Assembly: GCA_031259225.1 (NCBI GenBank)
Contig: JAIRLT010000058.1
Location: 1-8,589, forward strand
Source of the DNA: Prevotellaceae bacterium
Lineage (GTDB): Bacteria > Bacteroidota > Bacteroidia > Bacteroidales > UBA932
Reading direction: 5' to 3'
DNA length: 8,589 bases
Of this stretch, positions 1 to 7,100 are shown one piece after another. Within the stretch, counting starts at the first letter, position 1. Each line of letters opens with the position of its first letter. The notes under the pieces are model-generated. The model had not been told where the DNA came from, searched no databases, and saw nothing but the letters and a program-made list of their open reading frames with translations. The position numbers and the translations under genes are program-made.

Positions 1-133
1 CAGACAGGATAATCCTGTCGCCCACTTCCAAACCATCAATTTTCCCTTTGATGATGTTTTGTTTTCCCGTGCTACATGCAAATGCAAACAGTAGCGCTAT
101 GGCAAATAATAATATTGAATTTTTTTTTGTCAT
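1..133 (-). CDS. Lipoprotein N-terminus, DUF4369-like (partial)
   Basis: This is the first 44 codons of a gene that continues past the left edge. The product starts with MTKKNS, a hydrophobic stretch (residues 7-19) and the lipobox AFAC, which puts the lipidated cysteine at residue 20. It is therefore a type II signal peptide. The residues after Cys20 (STGK) are not acidic, so the Bacteroidota surface-export signal is not evident and a periplasm-facing location is more likely. The mature start, IIKGKIDGLEVGDRIIL, resembles the first strand pair of DUF4369, a domain often found ahead of thioredoxin/AhpC-TSA domains in Bacteroidota. The thioredoxin part, if present, lies outside the window. A near-consensus promoter lies just upstream (171-201), and a terminator separates the gene from the M56 gene, so it is probably its own transcription unit. 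The lipoprotein call is firm; the domain call is tentative. Confidence 0.7.
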   Translation of the reverse strand, partial: MTKKNSILLFAIALLFAFACSTGKQNIIKGKIDGLEVGDRIILS

Positions 134-170
134 GGTATTATGCGTTAAAATTATGTTTTGATGAATTGTA

Positions 171-201
171 CAAAGGTACATAAAATTATAAAAATAACAA
201 A
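171..201 (-). promoter_or_regulatory. Bacteroides-type promoter of the lipoprotein gene
   Basis: Read on the minus strand, TTTG (201-198) is followed by a 19-base spacer and TACCTTTG (178-171). This is an exact fit to the Bacteroides -33 TTTG and -7 TAnnTTTG consensus. The -7 element ends 37 bases before the start codon at 133. It is the best-matching promoter in the window. A small dyad, TGTAC-N4-GTACA (167-180), overlaps the -7 box. Confidence 0.75.
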
Positions 202-202
202 T

Positions 203-234
203 AAAAAACCTGCTTTGAAAAAAATCAAAGTAGG
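203..234 (-). terminator. Intrinsic terminator of the blaI-M56 operon
   Basis: A 10-bp stem pairs 209-218 with 225-234, with one G-T pair and a 6-base loop. On the minus strand the stem is followed by a run of six T at 208-203. It begins 28 bases after the M56 stop codon, which is the expected place for the operon terminator. It lies immediately upstream of the lipoprotein promoter and so insulates the two units. Confidence 0.8.
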
Positions 235-261
235 CTTTTAATCATGCAACATTTTGGAACG

Positions 262-1896
262 TTATTTCGTTTCCGCCTCTTTCTCTTTTGGGAGTTGGAA
301 ATCTATCGGCAAAATAAAGCGAACAGCTACTGCTTCCCCGTTAAGTTTACCGGGTGTCCATGCCGGCATGGATTTTACCACACGCACTGCTTCCGCATCC
401 AGCAGCGGGTTGACGCTTTGTAGCACGGATACATCAGCAATTTTACCGTTGGCTTTAACAGTAAATTGTACGGCTACCCTGCCTTGTATTTTTTGTTTGG
501 CGGCTTTTTGGGGATATTTCAAATTGGCTTTAATAAAATCCATGAGCTTGACTATTCCGCCGGGGTATTGGGGTTGAACATCTACCTCGCCGGGATTATA
601 AACAACAGAAACGACAGTGTATTTTACCGTTGATTTTTTAGGAGTAGTAGTGTCCTTTGCGGCAACAGTGTATTTTACCGTTGATTTCTTAGGAGCAGCA
701 GTGTCCTTTTGTATGGTTATCGACTGTATATCGCCGGTAACTAACGCATCCAATTCTTTAATATTATTTTCGTCAAAGACGCGTGTTTCCCCCGATTTCG
801 TTACAACTGTGATGTTACCTGCACCGACGGAAAAAGCGGTCGTTGTTTTCTCAGCAGTGTTTTTATTTACGGCTATCGACTGTATATCGCCGGGAGCTAA
901 CGCTTCCATTGATGACAGTTCGTCACTGCCGAAAGCCATGACTATCCCCGATTTCATTGTGACCACAACTATACCGTCGCTTTTTGCATCCTTATCGGTT
1001 GGGGTAACAACAAGCGTATCATTTGCCGCAGTCAGGGCAACTGTTTTTTCAGGGTTTACCGGCGAAGCGATTTCCGCCGTAGAGAGTCCAAACATGGCTA
1101 CCGGCAAGGCAATGGCGGGTAGCATGCAACATAATTTCAAAGCAAAAAATTTGCCTGTGTTGTTTTTTGTCATCATAATTAGTCGTTTTTTAGTAAGTGA
1201 ATAACTGAAACCATTGGCATATTCCGGATATACGCCGGTGGTTTGGTTGAATAAAAGTTTTTGGTATATATTGACGTCCACGCCGTGCGCCAATACCTGC
1301 GCGTCCGCAAGGTATTCGTGCGTGGCAACGATGGATTTTTTCAAGCACCACGCAAATGGGTTAAACCATTGAAGCATCACAAACAATTGTGCAACGATCA
1401 AATCTACGCTGTGCAATTGGCGGGCGTGCACCTGTTCGTGCCACAGGATTTTCTCGTAGTCGCCGGCAGACAACGCATGCCTGTTAATGTAGATTTTCCT
1501 GAAAAAAGTAAATGCAGAATAATTTTTAGTATCCGAAAAACGGCTTGCTGCAATAACGCGGTGCATGCGGTATAGCTGCCGGCAAAAACGGAAAGCTACA
1601 AAGCCAACGCCCGAAAAATAAATAACCAGTAACAGCGTGGCAACCGAAAAACTTTGCGTAGCAGGCGCGGCAAGCGGCTCGGTAGAGATTTCGCCTATCG
1701 TTATAAACGCCGCGCTTTCTTCCGGCGGCAGCAACGGCAACCGCAACCATGGGACAATGCTACTGAGCGGAATGACCGACAGCAAATAAAACCGGTTGAA
1801 CGCAAAATGCGTTTCCTTGCGCAGCAGCGCGTAGTAAGCCATCCAGAGGATAGCTGCGCACACGCCTGATTTCAAAAGATACGTCAGGAAAATCAT
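262..1896 (-). CDS. M56/BlaR1-type zinc metalloprotease with TonB C-terminal domain
   Basis: This 544-residue membrane protein has the M56 (BlaR1/MecR1) peptidase layout. Hydrophobic segments lie near residues 2-23, 36-52, 84-103 and 250-272. The zinc motif HEQVH is at 153-157, and a likely third ligand is Glu194 in HEYLAD. In classical BlaR1 the peptidase responds to an outside signal and leads to cleavage of the BlaI repressor. The penicillin-binding sensor of BlaR1 is absent here. Residues 280-430 instead hold two copies of a segment ending in GDIQSI (316-348 and 368-400), followed by two 17-residue repeats (397-430). Residues about 440-535 are a TonB C-terminal domain (YPGGIVKLMDFI, YPQKA, GRVAVQFTV, PAWTPGKLNG). 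M56-TonB fusions are common in Bacteroidota, but their ligands are mostly unknown. The start lies 2 bases after the blaI stop, so the two genes are translationally close and form one operon. Confidence 0.9.
   Translation of the reverse strand: MIFLTYLLKSGVCAAILWMAYYALLRKETHFAFNRFYLLSVIPLSSIVPWLRLPLLPPEESAAFITIGEISTEPLAAPATQSFSVATLLLVIYFSGVGFVAFRFCRQLYRMHRVIAASRFSDTKNYSAFTFFRKIYINRHALSAGDYEKILWHEQVHARQLHSVDLIVAQLFVMLQWFNPFAWCLKKSIVATHEYLADAQVLAHGVDVNIYQKLLFNQTTGVYPEYANGFSYSLTKKRLIMMTKNNTGKFFALKLCCMLPAIALPVAMFGLSTAEIASPVNPEKTVALTAANDTLVVTPTDKDAKSDGIVVVTMKSGIVMAFGSDELSSMEALAPGDIQSIAVNKNTAEKTTTAFSVGAGNITVVTKSGETRVFDENNIKELDALVTGDIQSITIQKDTAAPKKSTVKYTVAAKDTTTPKKSTVKYTVVSVVYNPGEVDVQPQYPGGIVKLMDFIKANLKYPQKAAKQKIQGRVAVQFTVKANGKIADVSVLQSVNPLLDAEAVRVVKSMPAWTPGKLNGEAVAVRFILPIDFQLPKEKEAETK
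614..709 (-). repeat. Two 45-bp tandem copies inside the M56 gene (51-bp period)
   Basis: Positions 614-658 and 665-709 match at about 42 of 45 bases. They encode two consecutive 17-residue units, each containing the core PKKSTVKYTV. The period is a multiple of three, so gain or loss of a unit would keep the frame. The repeats form a lysine-rich linker between the duplicated sensor segments and the TonB domain. Confidence 0.85.
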
Positions 1897-1898
1897 GG

Positions 1899-2306
1899 TT
1901 ATTTCCTCCTTTTTTGCAGGTTAGTTGTTTTCTTTTCGTGCAGTTCTTTTTCGATGAGTTGCTTTATGGTTTCCAGTTCTTTCACTGAGAGGTTTTCCTG
2001 TTGGGTAAAGAAGGAAACCATTTCCGGCACGGAGTTCCCGAAAAAATTATGCATAACATCTTTCATGTAGCCGCGTGCATATTTCTCTTTTTTTATTAAG
2101 GGATAATAGCGGTGGGAACGACCGTGCGCCTTGTGTCCGACGATGCCTTTTTGCTCCAAGATACGCACAATGGTGGACACCGTATTGTATGCCGGTTTGG
2201 GTTTCGGCATCTCGGCAACGAGGTCTTGCACCAGCGCCTCGCCTTTATTCCAGAGGAGGTGCATTACTTCACTTTCGGCTTTGGTCAGTTCAATGTTCTT
2301 TTTCAT
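1899..2306 (-). CDS. BlaI/MecI-family transcriptional repressor
   Basis: This 135-residue protein has the size and sequence of the BlaI/MecI/CopY family. It begins with LTKAESEVMHLLWNKGEA, the first helix of the winged-helix domain. The recognition region follows (YNTVSTIVRILEQKGIVGHKAHGRSHRYYPL, residues about 40-70), and then the helical dimerisation tail. The C-terminus is strongly basic (residues 124-135). Family members bind palindromes over their own promoter and are inactivated by proteolysis that depends on the partner M56 protease. Both elements are present here: the M56 gene starts 2 bases downstream, and two palindromes lie just upstream at 2329-2366. The target need not be a beta-lactamase; no resistance gene is in the window. 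I do not assign the symbol blaI because the regulon is unknown. Confidence 0.92.
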   Translation of the reverse strand: MKKNIELTKAESEVMHLLWNKGEALVQDLVAEMPKPKPAYNTVSTIVRILEQKGIVGHKAHGRSHRYYPLIKKEKYARGYMKDVMHNFFGNSVPEMVSFFTQQENLSVKELETIKQLIEKELHEKKTTNLQKRRK

Positions 2307-2322
2307 GATGATTAATTTTTTG

Positions 2323-2354
2323 CAAAGATAAACTAAAATTTTAGTTTAAACTAA
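2323..2354 (-). promoter_or_regulatory. Promoter of the BlaI-type repressor/M56 operon
   Basis: On the minus strand, TATCTTTG (2330-2323) matches the Bacteroides -7 element TAnnTTTG. A -33-like TTAG (2354-2351) lies 20 bases upstream, with one mismatch to TTTG. The -7 box is 16 bases from the start codon at 2306, so the leader must be very short. No Shine-Dalgarno sequence is visible, which is usual for this phylum. Both promoter boxes are touched by the palindromes at 2329-2366. Confidence 0.65.
2329..2348. promoter_or_regulatory. Probable BlaI operator 1 (perfect 20-bp palindrome)
   Basis: TAAACTAAAATTTTAGTTTA is a perfect palindrome. It overlaps the upstream edge of the -7 box by 2 bases and fills the promoter spacer. 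BlaI-family repressors bind dyads in this position, so it is the likely autoregulatory site. Its half-site, TAAACTA, differs from the staphylococcal TACA/TGTA half-site. Confidence 0.7.
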
Positions 2355-2366
2355 TTTTTTAGTTTA
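2347..2366. promoter_or_regulatory. Probable BlaI operator 2 (imperfect palindrome)
   Basis: This 20-bp site has the same outer half-sites, TAAACTAA and TTAGTTTA. Only the central four bases break the symmetry. It shares 2 bases with operator 1, and the two centres are 18 bp apart. It covers the -33-like TTAG, so occupancy of both sites would mask the whole promoter. Confidence 0.65.
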
Positions 2367-2447
2367 AAAATTGATAAATAACTGGAATTAAAGAAGAAAA
2401 ATTTTCAGGTAATGTCCGGAAACTGCGCCAAACAGAGCGCTGCCGGT

Positions 2448-2813
2448 TTATAGCGCGTTATTTTGTATGGTATTAAGAAACTCTTTTACTTGCCTTTCAA
2501 GAGCAGGCAAATAATTAACGATGATTAACCATAATACATCTTCCGAAACGCTGTCATATCCGTGTATAATACGATTTCGCGTATCCACAATTTTACGGGA
2601 GGCGTCTATCGGAAAATCAGGGTCGATTTTTAGTATCCGATTCATTGCTTCCCCAATAATTTCAATATTGCGCTCAACAGCTTTACGGGTTTTTATATCT
2701 TTTTGAAACTCGAAAAAATTGCGCTGTGCAGGCAGAAAATCGAATATTTCCGCTATAGATTGCGCTATATCCATCACGTAAATCTTAATAGCGGATGTCT
2801 TACTGTTTTGCAT
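2448..2813 (-). CDS. hepT: HepT-like toxin (DUF86, HEPN family ribonuclease)
   Basis: This is a small all-helical protein of the HepT/DUF86 group. HepT toxins are HEPN ribonucleases that dimerise, with the RX4-6HXY motif forming the active site. The motif is intact here as RNRIIHGY, with Arg, His and Tyr at residues 79, 84 and 86 counted from the chosen start. The nucleotidyltransferase partner is known to AMPylate the motif tyrosine and silence the toxin. I chose the ATG at 2813 (121 residues), which overlaps the mntA stop by 14 bases and begins just before the first family helix. In-frame ATGs at 2837 and 2834 would add 7-8 residues. The overlap implies translational coupling with mntA. No clear terminator is visible after the stop. 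Confidence 0.85.
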   Translation of the reverse strand: MQNSKTSAIKIYVMDIAQSIAEIFDFLPAQRNFFEFQKDIKTRKAVERNIEIIGEAMNRILKIDPDFPIDASRKIVDTRNRIIHGYDSVSEDVLWLIIVNYLPALERQVKEFLNTIQNNAL

Positions 2814-3102
2814 AGACCAACTGTTTGGTATCATCAATACATTTGCGCATAAAAGGATTTCTGATTGCTTTATCTTCCAGCAAATCCACAGGGCGCTGAA
2901 GTAAATCCTGCAAGGTAAATTTCAAATTGAAATAGCTGTCGGCATAAACCAACGGGTCGGACGCATCAATGTCTACCACCAGGTCAATATCACTTTTCTC
3001 GTTGAAAAGATCCGTCAAAACAGAGCCGAATACGTACAACGATTTTACCCTGTTCTGCCTGCAACATTCCACTACACTGTTTTTGTAATTGTCTAAATAC
3101 AT
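2800..3102 (-). CDS. mntA: MntA-like nucleotidyltransferase antitoxin
   Basis: This 100-residue minimal nucleotidyltransferase carries the diagnostic GSX10DXD motif: Gly26-Ser27 with Asp38 and Asp40. A likely third metal-binding acid is Asp73 in RPVDLLED. The C-terminal RNPFMRKCI is also typical of the family. MntA enzymes transfer AMP to a tyrosine of HepT and so act as enzymatic antitoxins. The gene comes first in the pair and overlaps hepT, so antitoxin and toxin are made from one message. All catalytic residues are present, so the module looks functional rather than decayed. Its own promoter is suggested at 3132-3139. The start at 3102 is the only plausible ATG ahead of the first helix. 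Confidence 0.88.
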   Translation of the reverse strand: MYLDNYKNSVVECCRQNRVKSLYVFGSVLTDLFNEKSDIDLVVDIDASDPLVYADSYFNLKFTLQDLLQRPVDLLEDKAIRNPFMRKCIDDTKQLVYAKQ

Positions 3103-3131
3103 TTCTACAAAAAATCAATGGTATTCTACCA

Positions 3132-3139
3132 CAAAGATA
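3132..3139 (-). promoter_or_regulatory. -7 element of the mntA-hepT promoter
   Basis: The minus strand reads TATCTTTG, an exact TAnnTTTG match and identical to the -7 box of the repressor gene. It lies 29 bases upstream of the mntA start. A -33-like TATG sits 21 bases further up, which is a weak match. Confidence 0.5.
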
Positions 3140-3180
3140 ATACTTTTTCAGGTAAAGGAGCATAATTTTAATGAACAATA

Positions 3181-3216
3181 GAAGTTAATGAAGTTAGAGA
3201 AGTTAATGAAGTGGTA
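3181..3216. repeat. 9-bp tandem repeat, about four units
   Basis: The unit gaagttaat repeats head to tail: units 1 and 3 are identical, unit 2 ends in aga, and unit 4 decays after gaagt. It lies in the mntA-sufC gap and has no open frame worth calling. Confidence 0.75.
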
Positions 3217-3233
3217 AGTTCAAATAGTTAATG
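3213..3233. repeat. Interspersed 21-bp repeat, copy A
   Basis: The first 16 bases, ggtaagttcaaatagt, recur exactly at 7564-7579. The match extends to 20 of 21 bases (copy B ends at 7584). The two copies lie in the two largest intergenic gaps, about 4.35 kb apart. Confidence 0.8.
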
Positions 3234-3251
3234 AATAATGGACAAAAGAAA

Positions 3252-3354
3252 CCGGTGCGCCAGCCCAATCTGTAAATTTGTAAAACCGTAAATCTGTAAA
3301 TTGTTTCCGGCGCCAGCCAAATCCGTAAATCTGTAAATCCGTAAATCTGTAAAT
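3252..3354. repeat. Composite repeat: GC-rich header plus four octamers, twice
   Basis: The block has two parallel halves. Each opens with a GC-rich header containing CGCCAGC (3252-3269 and 3307-3322). Each header is followed by four 8-bp units of type YYGTAAAT (3270-3301 and 3323-3354). The units alternate CTGTAAAT and CCGTAAAT, with one decayed unit (3278-3285). The last base of the array is the first base of the sufC stop codon triplet, so the array abuts the gene. The 3103-3353 gap otherwise holds only the mntA promoter and the other repeats listed. Confidence 0.85.
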
Positions 3355-4094
3355 TATTTCAGCCAGTCGTATCCTTTTTGTTCGACTTCAAGCGCCAGTT
3401 CTTTGCCGGCGGTTTTGACGATGCGCCCGTCGTACAGGACATGCACGACGTCGGGTATAATGTAATCCAGCAAGCGTTGGTAGTGGGTGATGACGATAAA
3501 GGAATTGTCGGGGCGTTTCAATTTATTTACGCCGCCGGCTACGATGCGCAAGGCGTCTACATCAAGCCCGCTGTCGGTTTCGTCGAGGATGGCGAGGGTG
3601 GGCTCGAGCATCGCTAATTGGAATATTTCATTGCGTTTTTTTTCGCCGCCCGAAAAACCTACATTCACGCCGCGTGCCGAAAAAGTAGGATCCATTTCGA
3701 CAATCGCCATTTTCTCGCGCATGAGTTTTAAATATTCCGCCGCCGAAAGGGAGGGCAGGTTTTTATGTTTGCGGTGTTCATTGACCGCCGCTTTCATAAA
3801 GTTCACATTTATTACGCCCGGAATTTCCACGGGATACTGGAAGCCTAGGAATAGCCCTTCGTGCGAGCGTTCTTCGGGAGGCAACGCCAACAGGTTTTTT
3901 CCATTGAACAGCGCTTCGCCGTTGGTAACGGTGAATGTGTCGCGCCCTGCCAGTACCGCCGCAAGGGTGCTTTTCCCCGAGCCGTTTGGTCCCATGATGG
4001 CATGCACTTCACCCGCATGAATGGAGAGGTCAATTCCTTTCAGGATTTCTTTTCCACCAATGCCGGCGTGAAGATTTTTTATTTCTAATAACAT
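3354..4094 (-). CDS. sufC: SufC, Fe-S cluster assembly ATPase
   Basis: SufC is the cytoplasmic ABC-type ATPase of the SUF iron-sulfur cluster assembly machinery. It works in a SufBC2D complex, where ATP hydrolysis drives rearrangement of the scaffold. The 246-residue length is normal for the family. Visible motifs are Walker A GPNGSGKST (35-43), the Q-loop Gln86 in FLGFQYP, the signature FSGGEKKR (147-154), Walker B LAILDE with Asp171 and Glu172, the D-loop SGLD (175-178) and the H-loop His204. FSGGEKKRNEI and DETDSGLDVDAL are characteristic of SufC rather than of transport ATPases. SufB and SufD are not adjacent: upstream is the DUF2723 gene, 24 bases away on the same strand, and downstream is repeat-rich DNA. 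Transcription is probably shared with the DUF2723 gene. No terminator is obvious after the stop. Confidence 0.95.
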   Translation of the reverse strand: MLLEIKNLHAGIGGKEILKGIDLSIHAGEVHAIMGPNGSGKSTLAAVLAGRDTFTVTNGEALFNGKNLLALPPEERSHEGLFLGFQYPVEIPGVINVNFMKAAVNEHRKHKNLPSLSAAEYLKLMREKMAIVEMDPTFSARGVNVGFSGGEKKRNEIFQLAMLEPTLAILDETDSGLDVDALRIVAGGVNKLKRPDNSFIVITHYQRLLDYIIPDVVHVLYDGRIVKTAGKELALEVEQKGYDWLK

Positions 4095-4118
4095 ACTGCG
4101 TTTAGCATTTTGCGGGGA

Positions 4119-7100
4119 TTAGTCGAGGTCATCGTCTTCCAGCCGGTATTTTTGTTTTAACAGGGTAAAGAGGTAGGGGTTCCTGTCGCGCAGGTATTTC
4201 AGGTGGTCGTACCATACTTTTTGCGCAGCCAGGCTCAGTTCCATGTGCCCGGAAGAATAACAGACGGACGCCAGGTAATTCAATATTTGCAACGTGTAAT
4301 CTATTTCGCGTTCCCCGCCGTTCTTTGCGCGGGTGTAGAAGAACAGGTTTTCGTCGGCTTCTTTTATAAAGCGTTCTGCTATCGCATCCGCTTTGGCGCT
4401 GTCGCTTGCGGCGTAGTATTGTTCAACAAGGTTTACAACCGTTGCGTCGCTTTGCAGGGAAGATATGCAATAGGGGAATAGCTCGTCGGGCATGCGTTCC
4501 GCAGCGAGGTCGAGTATTTCAACGGCTTTTTCTTTTTCACCTATGGAGAGTAAGGCTTCAGCGGTTTCCACGTGCATGTTCCGGATGTTCAAAATAGCGG
4601 TCAGGGAAAGGAATGTGTTATAGTCAATCCATGTATCCGGATGGTTGATGTTGCCCCAGCGGTACACGTTTTTCAGCCGGTCGTAGGCTGTTATAATATC
4701 CGGTTTATTCGTCAATGAGGCATTGCGGAAAGGCGTTAGCCGGTTGGCAAAGCCGTCGTATTGCAAGTAGTCGCGCAATCCCAAATCAACGTCGCCTCCC
4801 ATCGAAACAAAATATATGGGACGCTCCCAATCGTTATTTGCCAATATATCGAGGAGTATCATCTCGGTTTTTGTGATGCCGCTTTTCGATGAGCCGTCCA
4901 CTGTTTTCGGGATAGTAAGCGTGATGGCGTCGGGAATTTTATTGAGGTCGTCTTCATGTGTGGTGGCTGCTATGCTAAACGTATCCGTTTCGGGAACGAC
5001 TGCTTCCCGGAAGCGCACGGTACCGTTTTTCAAGACATTTTCCTTATTCACCGGCAGCACCAGGTTTCGCGGCGGCGAGTACACTTTCCCGCCTGCCGTA
5101 ACTTCCCTTACATTTACCGGACGGGTGATTTGTTCGTTTATCCAGACATAATCATTGGTTCCGGCGAGGTAATTTTCGCGGGCTATTTTAATCGGCAACG
5201 GCGGCGAGTCGTATTGCCGGATGCGCATTTGGTCGATATACCAGTCGGCGCTCAGCAGGCTGGTGTTCACCACGCGCACATCGGTACGCACGCCTTCCAC
5301 TTCCTGAATGTACCAGAGGGGGAACGTGTCGTTGTCGCCGACGGTAACAATCAGCGCATTTTTTTCGCATGACATGAGGTAATTGTAGGCTACGTCGCGT
5401 GCCGTGTAACGGTTGCTGCGGTTGTGGTCGTCCCAGTTGGCGGCGCCCATCTGCGCCGGGATGAGGATGCATAATCCGCCGGCAACTGCAGCCGCCGCCG
5501 TTGCCGGGATTTTTTGGCGGAACATTTCATATACCGCCAGCACGCCCAAGCCAATCCAAATGGTGAAAGCGTAGAACGAACCGGCATAGGCATAGTCGCG
5601 TTCGCGCGGCTGGTTCGGCGGTTGGTTAAGGTACACGACAATGGCAATGCCGGTAAGGATAAATAATATGGCAATGACGGAAAAATTCTTTTTGTCTTTT
5701 TTCAGTTGGTAGAAAAGCCCTGCCAAGCCCAGTAACAACGGCAACAGGTAATAATGGTTGCGCGCTTTGTGGTTGGCTAAATAGGGCGGCATTTCGTCGA
5801 CATTTCCCAGCCGCGCCTTGTCGATAAAGGGGATACCGCATTCCCAGTTGCCATGGAAACTGTTGCCGTGTCCCTGTATATCATTTTGCCGTCCTGCAAA
5901 ATTCCACATAAAATAGCGCCAGTACATCCATCCTAACTGGTAGTCGAAAAAGTACGTAAGGTTTTCGCGGAAGGTCGGCAAGTATTCCACTTCGCCATCC
6001 CGTTCCAAGGACGGCGCTGCTTTCCCGCGCCCGCTGATGTATTGCCGGTAATGCGCGATGTGTTCCGGCTGGCGGCTGTGCATACGCGGAAAAAACATGG
6101 TATAACGGCTGTCATATTCATATTCGGTGATAGAACCTTGCTTTTGCACGTATTTGCCGTTGTCTTTAACATATTTATTATTTTCTTTCCTTGCTATGGG
6201 CGGCGTGGCGAAAGAATGTCCCGAGAGCAGCGGCACACTGCCGTACTGTTCGCGGTTGAGGTAATAAAGCAATGAATACGCATTATCCGGCTGGTTTTCG
6301 TTGGTGGGCGTATTAGCCGACGAGCGGATAACCACCATGGCGAACGACGTGAAACCGATTACAAACACCGTGAAGCAAAGCGCCGCCGTATTTAAAAAGT
6401 ATTTTTTCTTTTGGTGCGTATAATAAATCGCCCACGCCAGCAGCGCAAACAGCGCGAACACAAAGAACACCGCACCCGAATTAAACGGCAGTCCGAAACT
6501 GTTCACAAATATCCGGTCTACAAAGCCCGCCATACGCGGCAACGCCGGTATAAGCCACATGGCGAAACCCAACAGCAGTACTGATATAATCAACGAAAAA
6601 ACAATTCCCCAAAACGAAACGGGATATTTTTTGAAATAATATACCAGCACAATCGCCGGGAGCGCCAGTAAATTCAACAGGTGTACGCCAACGGACAATC
6701 CCATCAGGTAAATGATCAGCACCAGCCACCGGTTGGCATATTTTTTATCGGCTTCTTCTTCCCACCGCAAAATCGCCCAGAACACCACCGCCGTAAACAG
6801 CGACGACAGTGCATATACTTCCGCTTCTACCGCCGAAAACCAAAACGTATCGGAAAACGTGTAAGCCAGCGCCCCGACCGCGCCGGCGCTGAGGATAGCA
6901 ATCATATTGCCATGCGATAAAGCCGTTTCTTTGCCGCGCTCCATAATGCGGCGCGCAAGGTGCGTAATCGTCCAGAAGAGGAACAACACCGTAAACGCAC
7001 TGCACAGGGCGCTCATCGCATTTATCATCATGGCGGCATGTTCCTTTGCCACGAACATGCTGAACAGCCGTCCGAGCATTTGGAATAAGGGGTTTCCCGG

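Noticed and set aside
617..1204. 195-codon plus-strand frame opposite the M56 gene
   Set aside because: It lies entirely antisense to a well-supported gene, has low-complexity sequence caused by the repeats, and matches no family I recognise.
2401..2447. Terminator after hepT
   Set aside because: There are GC-rich bits and a distant A/T run, but no stem of useful length directly followed by a T tract on the minus strand.
2814..2837. Longer HepT start at 2837 as the main call
   Set aside because: It adds eight residues before the first family helix and increases the overlap with mntA to 38 bases. It is possible but less likely than 2813.
3270..3354. Octamer arrays as a CRISPR array
   Set aside because: Units are 8 bp, directly adjacent and without unique spacers, and no cas gene is in the window.
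3487..4020. 177-codon plus-strand frame opposite sufC
   Set aside because: sufC has every ABC motif in place on the other strand; this frame is a shadow without recognisable domains.
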